A stretch of 64,000 nucleotides of DNA from Korobacter sp963703075 (GTDB lineage: Bacteria; Acidobacteriota; Terriglobia; Terriglobales; Acidobacteriaceae): positions 4,030,001 to 4,094,000 of the forward strand of contig OY969786.1 in assembly GCA_963703075.1 (NCBI GenBank), in the 5' to 3' direction. This document shows, in pieces, positions 19,118 through 27,237 of this stretch. A program made the translations under genes and the position numbers. The notes below the pieces were generated by a model. That model searched no databases and was not told the DNA's origin. It was given only the letters and a program-made list of their open reading frames with translations. Every line of letters starts with the position of its first letter. Within the stretch, counting starts at the first letter, position 1.

Positions 19118-20299
19118 TTAAACGGCTGCGGTGGCGAGAGCGGTGCGTTGCGCGTACGCCACCTGGGCGGCGCGCAAGCCGGAACCGAACTCGACATGCG
19201 AAGAGATGGAGGCGAGCACGTGCTCAAGGGCGCCGATGACCGCGATGGTATCGAGGTAATCGTAGTAGCCGAGATGAGCGACGCGGAAGATTTTGCCTTT
19301 CATCTCGTCCCCTTGCCCGTTGGCGACGATAGCTCCGAACTGGTTGCGGAAGCCCTTGACGATGGCGCCGGAGTCTACGCCTTCAGGGGCACTGATGGCG
19401 GTGACGGCGGCGGCCGGCGAGGACTTCGCAAAGAGCTTGAGGCCGAGGGCCTCGGCGGCGGCACGCGTCATGGCGGCAGCCGTTTCGGCGTTCTCGATGA
19501 GATCGTAGCGTCCGGCAGCGAGATCACCGTTGCCCATGCCGCGAATGAAATCGAGCGCAGCACCGAGAGCGGCGACAAGCGAGGTGGCGGGAGTGTAAGC
19601 CGATTCGCCCTTGGCGGCCGACTTGCGCTCCTTGCGCAGGTCGAAGTAGAAGCGCGGGTTGGAGGTTGAGTCCATCCGTTGCCAGGCACGTTCGCTCACG
19701 GAGAGATAGGCGAGGCCGGGCGGGATCATGACGGCTTTTTGCGAGCCGCCGATGAGGACGTCGACGCCCCAGCCATCCACGTCGAAGTGGGTGGTGCCGA
19801 GACCGGTAATGGCATCGACGACGAGAAGGGTGTCGCTGCCCTTGAGCAGCTTGGCGACGCCTTGGACGTCGTGACGAACGCCGGTAGAAGTTTCGGTGCC
19901 CTGCATGTAGACGACACGCACGCCGTCAAGCTTGGCGCGGACGGCATCGAGGGTAAAGGTTTCGCCGTAAGGAGCGCTGACGACCTCGGCCTTGACGCCG
20001 TAAGCTTTGGCGAGGCTGGACCAGCGTTCGCCGAATTTTCCCGCGGTGAGGACGAGGATGCGGTCCCCGGGCGAGGTGAGGTTGGAGATGGAAGCTTCCA
20101 TGGCGCCGCTGCCGGAGCAGGCCATGAGGATGACGTCGTTGCGGGTCCCGACAAACGATTTCAGATCGGCAAGAGTGCGTACGTAGAGGTCGCGAAAGTC
20201 GGCGGTGCGATGGTGCATGGTGGCCGCCGCCATGGCGAACTGCGCCGAGGGCAGAAGTTGCGTCGGCCCCGGCGTATAGAGCCGGTTCTTATGAAGCAT
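19118..20299 (-). CDS. Class V aminotransferase next to serA (probable serine-pathway transaminase)
   Basis: A 393-residue PLP enzyme of the serine-glyoxylate / alanine-glyoxylate family: LYTPGPTQLLPS at the start, the cofactor region CSGSGAMEASISN, DAITGLGTTHFD, and the PLP lysine at about residue 188 (GGSQKAVMI). In several bacteria and archaea a homologue beside serA serves as broad-specificity phosphoserine transaminase. Since no serC is visible here, the same role is plausible. It lies between serA (108 bases downstream) and a membrane-protein gene that ends three bases upstream of its start. Confidence 0.9.
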   Translation of the reverse strand: MLHKNRLYTPGPTQLLPSAQFAMAAATMHHRTADFRDLYVRTLADLKSFVGTRNDVILMACSGSGAMEASISNLTSPGDRILVLTAGKFGERWSSLAKAYGVKAEVVSAPYGETFTLDAVRAKLDGVRVVYMQGTETSTGVRHDVQGVAKLLKGSDTLLVVDAITGLGTTHFDVDGWGVDVLIGGSQKAVMIPPGLAYLSVSERAWQRMDSTSNPRFYFDLRKERKSAAKGESAYTPATSLVAALGAALDFIRGMGNGDLAAGRYDLIENAETAAAMTRAAAEALGLKLFAKSSPAAAVTAISAPEGVDSGAIVKGFRNQFGAIVANGQGDEMKGKIFRVAHLGYYDYLDTIAVIGALEHVLASISSHVEFGSGLRAAQVAYAQRTALATAAV

Positions 20300-20302
20300 T
20301 GC

Positions 20303-21520
20303 TTACTCCAGCGTGGTTGACTTGTAGTTTTTGGGGACAGCCGTAATGGGCGAACCACCATTGAAACTCAGTACCAAGCCGGAATGCAAATCGTCTTTGT
20401 CCTTCACGACGAGAATTCCGTCGGAATTTCCTGAGGCAGGACTGCCGGTATCGATGGAGATATCGCGAATAGCGGTCTTGGGGACCTTGGCGACGAGGGC
20501 ACAGCTGGGGAAAGTGGCGTCAAATTTTACTTCGGTGCCGACGAGAACGACGAGGCGGAAAGCGCCCTGCCCGTTGACGAGCATGTAGGCGTGATCGGTT
20601 CCAGAGCCACCGCCGCTGAAGTCGCCTTCGAGGCGTCCGCTGGGATCGCCGTTGCTGGCGCGCAACCACTTCACGAGCTTGGGATCGAAATCGGGGCTGC
20701 CGGTAAGACGCCAACCCTGCAGGTGAGGAATGCGATCCGCTTCGTCGGGGGGAATGCCCTGGGGCGATCCACCGGCGCCGACGATAGCGGCGTTCATGCC
20801 TTTGGTGTGCTCGTAATTGGCGAGGGCGGCGATGCCGGTGCAGAGGGCGACAATGGCGATGATGGCGACCAGGACCTTGCTGGTGGGGCGTGGCGGGGTG
20901 ACGCGTTCAACCTTGATTTGCCCGGCGCCGGGCATGAGGGCGAGTTGTTTGCCGACCAGCGCCATGGATTCCATATGGGCGATGAGGTGGCGGGCGGGCG
21001 AGTCGGGAACGGTGAGCTCACTGAGTTCGAGAGCGCCGTTGTCGAGGTTGATAAATGTTTTGGAGGAGCAGCAGAGCTTGCGGATCTGGGTAATGGCGGC
21101 GTTGCCGGCAATGAAGATGCGAGCCTGGGTGGGCTGGCTGGTGCGGATGACCCACTTCGAATCGAAAGGATCGTTGCCGGTGCGGATGGTCTGGCCGCTT
21201 TCGGGCAGGGGCGAGTCCTTGGGAACGATCATCAGGTCGAAGGTGGCTGGGACCTCCATGCGGAGGTTGACGCCGGGGGTGTTCTCGTCCTGAGAAAAGC
21301 GGATGGTGGTGCGATAGCCCTGGGTATTGCCGGTGATGACGAGGTCATCCATATCGCGGAAAGTTTGTCCGCGGAGGAAGAAGGCGATGGCACGGGCGTC
21401 GGAGCGCAGCTCGGAGTATCCGGAGAAGCGGCGGCGGAGATTGACGTAAGGAATGACAGCGCTGGCCAGGGCGATCACAAGAACGCCGACTGCGATGATG
21501 ACGAGTGTACCGGTATCCAT
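20303..21520 (-). CDS. Membrane protein of unknown function, two membrane segments
   Basis: A 405-residue protein with an N-terminal membrane helix (LVIIAVGVLVIALASAVIPYV, residues about 6-26) and a second one near residue 220 (VLVAIIAIVALCTGIAALA). Between them is a soluble, beta-rich domain with a Cys pair (IRKLCCSSKTF). After the second helix comes a Gly-rich domain, GDFSGGGSGTDHAY, that could be exposed outside the membrane. No named family recognised. It is the first gene of the transcript with the class V aminotransferase and serA, but nothing in it points to amino acid metabolism. Confidence 0.75.
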   Translation of the reverse strand: MDTGTLVIIAVGVLVIALASAVIPYVNLRRRFSGYSELRSDARAIAFFLRGQTFRDMDDLVITGNTQGYRTTIRFSQDENTPGVNLRMEVPATFDLMIVPKDSPLPESGQTIRTGNDPFDSKWVIRTSQPTQARIFIAGNAAITQIRKLCCSSKTFINLDNGALELSELTVPDSPARHLIAHMESMALVGKQLALMPGAGQIKVERVTPPRPTSKVLVAIIAIVALCTGIAALANYEHTKGMNAAIVGAGGSPQGIPPDEADRIPHLQGWRLTGSPDFDPKLVKWLRASNGDPSGRLEGDFSGGGSGTDHAYMLVNGQGAFRLVVLVGTEVKFDATFPSCALVAKVPKTAIRDISIDTGSPASGNSDGILVVKDKDDLHSGLVLSFNGGSPITAVPKNYKSTTLE

Positions 21521-21822
21521 AAAAAGCCAGCCGCTTACGAATTTGAAGTTAGCCCGGGCAGACGACGCCTGTCGAGCTCAGGGTACGAAACAGTTCTCTG
21601 CCGTGGTGGGCGAATCATAACTTGGCAGAAAGGGAGAAGCAATAAAGGAGGAGGTTACGCGGGTGCATACCCGGGGGTTCCTTCGGGGTTGCACGTAAGG
21701 GGTGGGGCTGAGTCTTTCGAACCTTTAGCGGTCTGCTACGGTTCCCAAACGCGATGTTGGTAGTAACGATATTCGAGACGGTTATCTTGCCAAGCGGGAC
21801 GACTGGTCTTCCAATAGTTCGT

Positions 21823-22365
21823 ATGACAGGCCTTCCACGTTGTTTGATCCTCGGTCTATCGATTGTCGTTACCCCGTTGATCATGGCTCACCAAAACGAT
21901 ATGGCTGCGAGTTCCCCATGGGTGATATTTCAGCACCGCTTTGGACAAACAATGAACATCGATGTGGGGATGCTGATAGGCACCTGGGTTGAAACGAGGA
22001 GCACAGCGCCACACAGGGCAGTTGACGGGCGCAATGGACCGGACATTGAGTCCTACGATCCAAGTGGCCTTCGAAGAGATGATGTAGACGGTCATCCCTA
22101 CGAATGGAAGCTGACAATTCGCAGTGTGGAGGGGCAACTCGAAGCTGACTCTAACTCTGGAATGGCCGACGTCGGCGGGGTCTCCAAGGTTAAGCTGGCG
22201 CCGGATGGAACCGCGCTACTCTTCTTCGACGAAGGGGCCGACGAGGGTCCGACGGAATTTCGGTGCCGTGCGGCAAGCGCGGATGGGCTACTTTGCATGG
22301 CGCAAACGCGACAGCATCACGATGATGACTTAGGCGTAGAGTTTCAGCGATTGTCGACGCGCTAG
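21823..22365 (+). CDS. Putative exported hypothetical protein
   Basis: About 180 residues from ATG 21823. The start MTGLPRCLILGLSIVVTPLIMA could be a signal peptide or membrane anchor. The rest reads like a small beta-rich domain (IGTWVETRSTAPH ... YEWKLTIRSVEGQLEADSNS ... GTALLFFDEG) with Asp-rich segments. No ribosome binding site stands out and the open frame extends further up to 21754. The composition is less G/C-rich than its neighbours. Existence as a gene is uncertain and the function unknown. Confidence 0.45.
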   Translation: MTGLPRCLILGLSIVVTPLIMAHQNDMAASSPWVIFQHRFGQTMNIDVGMLIGTWVETRSTAPHRAVDGRNGPDIESYDPSGLRRDDVDGHPYEWKLTIRSVEGQLEADSNSGMADVGGVSKVKLAPDGTALLFFDEGADEGPTEFRCRAASADGLLCMAQTRQHHDDDLGVEFQRLSTR

Positions 22366-22429
22366 CATCACAGCAGTATTTTTACGCGACGAGTCGCAAA
22401 GCCGGGGCTGGCCCCTGTAACCTATAGCC

Positions 22430-22882
22430 ATGAGCTTGAGCGAACAGGTACAGAAAGACATGGTAGCGGCGATGAAGGCGCGGGAAGAGGAGCGGCTTTC
22501 CACGCTGCGGATGATGAAAGCCGCATTGAAGAACCGCGAGATCGAGAAGCGCGCGCCGCTGGACGACAAAGAAGGGCTGGCGGTGCTGGGGACGATGATC
22601 AAGCAGCGGAAAGACTCGGTGGAGCAGTTCACCAAGGGCAACCGCATGGAGCTGGCGGCGAAGGAAGAGAAAGAGATCGCATTGATCGAGAGCTACATGC
22701 CGAAGTCGGCGAGCGAGGAGCAGATTGTCTCGACGGTGAAGGCGACGATTGCGGAGATGGGTTCGCCCACCATGAAGGACATGGGTTCCGTGATGAAGGC
22801 AGTGATGGCTAAGTTCGGCGATACGCGGGTGGATGGAAAAGTGGTGAGCGAAGCGGTGAAGCGGGAACTGGCGGGGAAGTAG
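22430..22882 (+). CDS. yqeY: GatB/YqeY domain protein
   Basis: A 150-residue, highly helical protein of the YqeY family, which shares the tail domain of the amidotransferase subunit GatB that contacts tRNA. Typical stretches are MKAREEERLSTLRMMKAALKN, VLGTMIKQRKDSVEQF, and the closing DMGSVMKAVMAKFGDTRVDGKVVSEAVKREL. The stand-alone protein's function is not established; a tRNA-related role is proposed from the domain. Start at ATG 22430. It is a single gene followed by a repeat cluster. Confidence 0.93.
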   Translation: MSLSEQVQKDMVAAMKAREEERLSTLRMMKAALKNREIEKRAPLDDKEGLAVLGTMIKQRKDSVEQFTKGNRMELAAKEEKEIALIESYMPKSASEEQIVSTVKATIAEMGSPTMKDMGSVMKAVMAKFGDTRVDGKVVSEAVKRELAGK

Positions 22883-22886
22883 GGAC

Positions 22887-23403
22887 AGCAGGTTGCCACG
22901 TCGGTCGCCCTCCTCGCAATGACAAGAGAGAGTGATGAAGGGGTAAGCGGGGATGCGGGCTGACCGCGGAAGGTAAATCCCCACCCTTCGCTTTGCTCAG
23001 GATGGGGCACCCGTTATTGAACAGCAGGTTGCCACGTCGCTGCGCTCCTCGCAATGACAAGAGAAAAGTGATGAAGGGTCAGCGGGATCTGGGCTGACGC
23101 GGAATGTAAATCCCCACCCTTCGCGTTGCTCAGGATGGGGCACCCGTCATTGAACAGCAGGTTGCCACGTCGCTGACGCTCCTCGCAATGACAAGAGAAA
23201 GTGATGACGGGTCAGCGGGATCTGGGCTGACGCGGAAGGTATTCGCTTTGCTCAGGATGGGGCACCCGTCATTGGACAGCAGGTTGCCACGTCGCTGCGC
23301 TCGTCGCAATGACAAGAGAAAGTGATGGCGGAGTAAGCGGGGATGCGGGCTGACCGCGGAAGGTAAATTCCCACCCTTCGCGTTGCTCAGGATGGGGCAC
23401 CCG
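22887..23403 (+). repeat. Cluster of bipartite intergenic repeats
   Basis: Four A modules (CAGCAGGTTGCCACGTCG ... CGCAATGACAAGAGA) alternate with B modules ending TCAGGATGGGGCACCC; the B module near 23242 has lost its CCCCACC half. Same orientation as the other clusters. No gene seen. Confidence 0.93.
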
Positions 23404-23412
23404 GTTACTAGC

Positions 23413-24714
23413 TTATTGTTCGCGCGGGATCGGAATCTTCGATCCCGCTTTCATTTGTTTAAACTTTGCAAGTTCTTGCTGCACTTTGGCCCACGCCTTG
23501 GGATCGTGCTTGGTGGTGATGGGGGCATCGGGATCGGCGTAGTAATCGAGCACATCTTCCCGGAGGCCGCTGGGAATCATGATCGTAGGACGCGAGACGA
23601 CGGCGTGCAGCAGTTTGGCATAGGTCTGATCGGTGCGGGCGTAGGCGCCGGGCTTGGCCTTGGCGCCGGTGTCGAGATCGCGGTCGGTGAGGGCGAAGCT
23701 GGCGATATCCGCATTGGTGAGTTCTTCGAGGTGCTTGCGGAAGTGGTCGAGAGTTTGGTTGATGCTGCGGGCGTAAAGCTGCTGGGCATCGTGATCGGGG
23801 ATCTTGATGCTGAGCATGGCGGCGGGGCCGATCTTCGGCAGGATGCGAATGATGATGGCGGAGACGTGCGCCATGAAGCCGGGATTGCGATAGGCGGCGT
23901 TCCACTGCTGGCGGAAGGCAGACTGGGAGATGTCGGTTGAGTACTGCGCGAAATCGGGGTTGGGCAGCTCGGGGAGGAATTGATGGCGGTGAAGCACGAC
24001 TTCGCCGCGTCCGAAGAAAGGGATGAAGCTGCGGACCGAGGAACGGTAGCCGCGGATGGCGGGAATTTCGTTTCCCAGAATGCTGTGCAGGGGCAGCCCG
24101 TAGGTTTCGAAGAAGGCTTTTTCGAGGAGACGCCGAGGGACCATGAGCCCGATGTGCTCGAGGTAGTCGTGGGGAGCGAAGCGGTGCTTGGCAGCCTGTT
24201 CGATATCGAAGCCGAACTCGGTGCGGACGTGGGCGTGGGGGTCTTCTTCGTAGGTGACGACGTCGCCGTAACGGCGTTCGAGTTGAGGAAACGAGAGGGC
24301 GGTGGCGTGGTTCACGGCGATGGAGTGGCCGAAGGAGTCGCCGACATAATGCGACAGGGCTCCGGCGGCGAAGGCGAGCTCATTGACGTTCTGGGCGTTG
24401 CGAAAGAGGCTGGCGACGAAATCGCCAGATCGGACGTAGTGGGTGAGGTCGCTGAAGAAAGTGTGGCCGAAGGGATAGTAGCCCATGTCCTGAATGGCAG
24501 AGCCGCCGTAGGCGTAGGCGTGGGCGACGCGGAGCTGAGCTTCCGTCGTCTTGGGGTAATGCTTGAGGAGCATGGGACGGATGGAGTTCTCCCAGGCGAG
24601 ATCGACGATGGCCTGGTGGGTGAGGACGGAATAGGCGTTGCTGTTGGGGGAAAGAAGAGACATCCAGATGCAGAGGAGCGCGACCGCACGCATTGGACGA
24701 ATTCGGAGGGCCAT
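23413..24714 (-). CDS. Exported zinc-dependent phospholipase C-like protein
   Basis: About 433 residues. The N-terminus MALRIRPMRAVALLCIWMSLL is a signal peptide with the cut near NSNAYS. The mature protein begins YSVLTHQAIVDLAW, the start pattern of the zinc-dependent phospholipase C / S1-P1 nuclease-like helical fold, with further likely metal ligands in GGSAIQDMGYYPFGH and AGALSHYVGDSFGHSIAVNH. The C-terminal half is less conserved and Lys-rich. Family members hydrolyse phospholipids, but many bacterial homologues are uncharacterised, so substrate is open. Start ATG 24714 has GGAG five bases upstream. It follows the tail-anchored hydrolase gene with a 69-base gap. Confidence 0.85.
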   Translation of the reverse strand: MALRIRPMRAVALLCIWMSLLSPNSNAYSVLTHQAIVDLAWENSIRPMLLKHYPKTTEAQLRVAHAYAYGGSAIQDMGYYPFGHTFFSDLTHYVRSGDFVASLFRNAQNVNELAFAAGALSHYVGDSFGHSIAVNHATALSFPQLERRYGDVVTYEEDPHAHVRTEFGFDIEQAAKHRFAPHDYLEHIGLMVPRRLLEKAFFETYGLPLHSILGNEIPAIRGYRSSVRSFIPFFGRGEVVLHRHQFLPELPNPDFAQYSTDISQSAFRQQWNAAYRNPGFMAHVSAIIIRILPKIGPAAMLSIKIPDHDAQQLYARSINQTLDHFRKHLEELTNADIASFALTDRDLDTGAKAKPGAYARTDQTYAKLLHAVVSRPTIMIPSGLREDVLDYYADPDAPITTKHDPKAWAKVQQELAKFKQMKAGSKIPIPREQ

Positions 24715-24783
24715 CCGTTCTCCAGAGAAGAGCTTGCCGGTTGGAATGCTAGTACAGCCGGGGCGACTGCCTCAATGCGGGCG

Positions 24784-25707
24784 TCAATGCGCGCCGGCGG
24801 GTTTCTGCAGGAAAAGTAAACCGCAGGCGGCGAGGGCGATGGCGGCGGTCACGGCCGCAGCCGCGGTTCCACGCGAGCGGGTACGCTTCGGCTTCGTTTC
24901 TTGAGCGGACTGGGTGCGGGCCCTGGTGGCGGAGAGAATCAGCTGGACGGTTTCTTGCGGGACATCCCAGTGGGGAAAGTGGCCGCAGTGGGAAAACCAG
25001 TGGAGCTGGGCGTCGGGAAATTTTGCCTGGGCGCGTTTTGCCTGCCAGGGGAAGCAAGTGAGGTCGCGCTTGCCCCAGCCAATGACGAGCGGCGCCTGGA
25101 GACTGCCGCGGGGTGCGCCTTCCTGGGTTTCGCCGTGCACGAGTTGATCGAGGAGTTCGTCAAAATTGGAGCACTGGGCGAAGGCGCGCATTTCGTGCAA
25201 CGCGAGGTCGGCGGGAATGCGCCACGGACGCGCGGATAGCTGGGAGAGCAGGGCGCTGCGTCCGACGGGATTGCCCGTGAGCAGCGGCATGACGGGTTGC
25301 AAGAGGCGGACGAGGCGCACGGATCCGGCGATGGAGTAGTAGAAGAATGGATCTTCCCAGCTCTGCCAGAAGCCTCCGGGATCGAGGGCGACGACGGCGC
25401 CGAGGACGCCACCGCGGCGGGCGAGTTCGAGGACGAGACGCGCGCCCATGGAGACGCCGACGGCATCGATACCGAGGAGGTCGTGCTCTTCGAGAAACTC
25501 GGTGACGGCGTCGGCAAGGGTGGCGATAGAGTTTTCGCCGGGCAGCTTGGGAGTTTCGCCATGGCCGGGGAGATCGATGGCAATGACGTCGCGTCCGCCG
25601 TCAACGAGGCCGGAAAAAACCAGTTGCCAGGAACGAGAGCTGCCGCCAATGCCGTGGATGAGAAGAAGAGGTCTGCCGCTGCCGCGTCGAACGAAGTGCA
25701 TATCCAT
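24784..25707 (-). CDS. Alpha/beta hydrolase with C-terminal membrane anchor
   Basis: A 307-residue protein. The oxyanion-hole motif LLIHGIGGSSRSW, the DLPGHGET loop and the nucleophile elbow GVSMGAR (Ser of GxSxG) are clear. The general acid lies in GWGKRDLTCF and the catalytic His in FSHCGHFPHWD. After residue about 275 come a basic stretch (KPKRTRSRG) and one hydrophobic helix (AAAAVTAAIALAACGLLFL), so the enzyme is probably tail-anchored to the inner membrane with its domain in the cytoplasm. Substrate unknown. The downstream phospholipase-like gene on the same strand suggests a link to lipid turnover (inference). Confidence 0.88.
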   Translation of the reverse strand: MDMHFVRRGSGRPLLLIHGIGGSSRSWQLVFSGLVDGGRDVIAIDLPGHGETPKLPGENSIATLADAVTEFLEEHDLLGIDAVGVSMGARLVLELARRGGVLGAVVALDPGGFWQSWEDPFFYYSIAGSVRLVRLLQPVMPLLTGNPVGRSALLSQLSARPWRIPADLALHEMRAFAQCSNFDELLDQLVHGETQEGAPRGSLQAPLVIGWGKRDLTCFPWQAKRAQAKFPDAQLHWFSHCGHFPHWDVPQETVQLILSATRARTQSAQETKPKRTRSRGTAAAAVTAAIALAACGLLFLQKPAGAH

Positions 25708-25770
25708 GGGGAGTTGGATGCGCGGGAGTGGGGAGAGGCGGGGCGGCTGGGAAAGGCGATTTACCAGCGT

Positions 25771-26103
25771 TTATCCTGGTACTTTCAACGGAAGACCACA
25801 ATTCATGCACTTAGAACTGAAGTCATTGTGGATCGAGATACTTCCTCGCTTAACCATCACAGCTTTGCCACAATTCGGACATGGCCAATGGCGAACACGA
25901 AATGCGACCATTGCAAATGAAGCAAACCAGATCGCGACAATTACGAGAAATAGATAATGGCCGCCACCGAATATCTTCGAGGCAAAATTGCCGAACAGCA
26001 TAATGCCGGGAACGAAGGTTAGTATCAAGCCATTTCGCCAGTACCGCCACCTCTTGAGTCGGGTTAGGCTGGCATCTAATGACGCTCTCACATTGCTTGT
26101 CAT
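25771..26103 (-). CDS. Small membrane protein with C-terminal zinc ribbon
   Basis: A 110-residue protein with two hydrophobic segments (NGLILTFVPGIMLFGNFAS and YLFLVIVAIWFASFAMVAF) followed by a CPNCG ... CMNCG pair spaced about 23 residues apart, a typical rubredoxin-like zinc knuckle. Base composition is noticeably lower in G+C than the neighbouring genes. No specific function is known for this arrangement. Transcribed toward the hydrolase gene with a gap of 63 bases. Confidence 0.75.
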   Translation of the reverse strand: MTSNVRASLDASLTRLKRWRYWRNGLILTFVPGIMLFGNFASKIFGGGHYLFLVIVAIWFASFAMVAFRVRHWPCPNCGKAVMVKRGSISIHNDFSSKCMNCGLPLKVPG

Positions 26104-26184
26104 TGTCCAAATTCTGAAGCGGTCTCGGTTAATGTCTCGCTGAAAGATGACTGTCCAGAACTGACATTCCCACCCACAATTCTG

Positions 26185-27237
26185 CTATACCACTTCGATT
26201 CCAGGATTGTCCGCAGCGACCACGTTTCCAATTTGCACGGCTGGGACTCCCTTGTCGCGCAATGTTTTTAGGAGGCGGGCGGAGTCGGCTTCGGCGACAG
26301 AGATGAGCAGGCCGCCGGCGGTTTGGGGGTCGTAGAGGATGGTGCGTAGCTCCTGGGGGACGTCGTCGGCGTAGGTGACGAGGCATTCGGCAAAGTCGCG
26401 GTTGTTATTCAGTCCGCCGGGAATGAAGTTCTGGCGAATGCATTCGAGGGCGCCGGGGAGAACGGGAACCTTGGCGGCCTCGATGCGCAGGGTGACGTGG
26501 CTGCCGAGGGCCATTTCGCGACCGTGGCCGATCATGCCGAAGCCGGTGATATCGGTCATGCCGTGGACGGCGTAGTCCCCGGCGGCGATGACTTCGGCGG
26601 CGGCTTTGTTGAGGGTGGTCATGGATTGGACGGCGGCGTCGATCCATGCGGGCTCCGCTTTGTTTTTCTTGATGGCGGTGGAGATGACGCCGGTGCCGAG
26701 GGACTTGGTGAAGAGCAGCGCGTCGCCGGCGACGGCGCTGGAATTTTTCAGGATCTTCTGAGGATGAATGGTGCCGGTAACGGCGTAGCCGAACTTGGTT
26801 TCTTCGTCGCGGATGCTGTGGCCGCCGATGACGGTGCAGTTGGCCTCGATCATCTTCGAAAGGCCGCCGGCGAGGATCTGTTCGAGGACCTCGGGATCGC
26901 CTTTATCGGGAAAGCAGACCATGGCGAGGGCGCTAACGGGGCGTCCACCCATGGCGTAGACGTCGCTGAGAGCGTTGGTGGCGGCGATCTGGCCGAAGGT
27001 GTATGGGTCGTCAACGATGGGAGTGAAGAAGTCGACGGTCTGGACGATGGCGAGGTCGGGGGTGAGCAGGTACACGCCGGCGTCGTCGGCTTTATCGAAG
27101 CCGACCAGGACATTGGCGTCATGTTGCCGGGCTAATTTCCCAAGCACCGAGTCCAGCACCGCCGGACTAAGCTTGGAAGCTCAACCCGCAGCCTTGACCG
27201 TTTCGGTCAAGCGCACCCGCTTGGAGATCTCGGACAT
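26185..27237 (-). CDS. selD: Selenide, water dikinase SelD, with in-frame TGA coding selenocysteine
   Basis: Makes selenophosphate from selenide and ATP for selenocysteine and selenouridine synthesis. The full frame runs from ATG 27237 and has a TGA at 27183-27181 as codon 19, in the context LTETVKAAG-TGA-ASKLSP. This matches the catalytic Sec/Cys position of SelD. After it come the conserved ADDAGVY, VDFFTPIVDDPYTFGQIAA, NALSDVYAMGG and GHSIRDEE motifs. Reading TGA as Sec gives about 350 residues, the usual family length. Standard gene calling would start at 27159 (GTG) and drop the active-site end. A SECIS-like hairpin follows the TGA. The 5' end overlaps the esterase gene by 31 bases. SelA, SelB and tRNA-Sec must be elsewhere. 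Confidence 0.93.
27150..27168 (-). promoter_or_regulatory. Bacterial SECIS-like hairpin downstream of the selD TGA
   Basis: On the minus strand, 12 bases after the TGA: stem AGTCC/GGACT, then a G-T wobble and a GC/GC pair, closing on a three-base loop GGT at +21 to +23. Both the position and the G-T in the apical loop match bacterial SECIS elements, which are bound by SelB. Confidence 0.8.
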
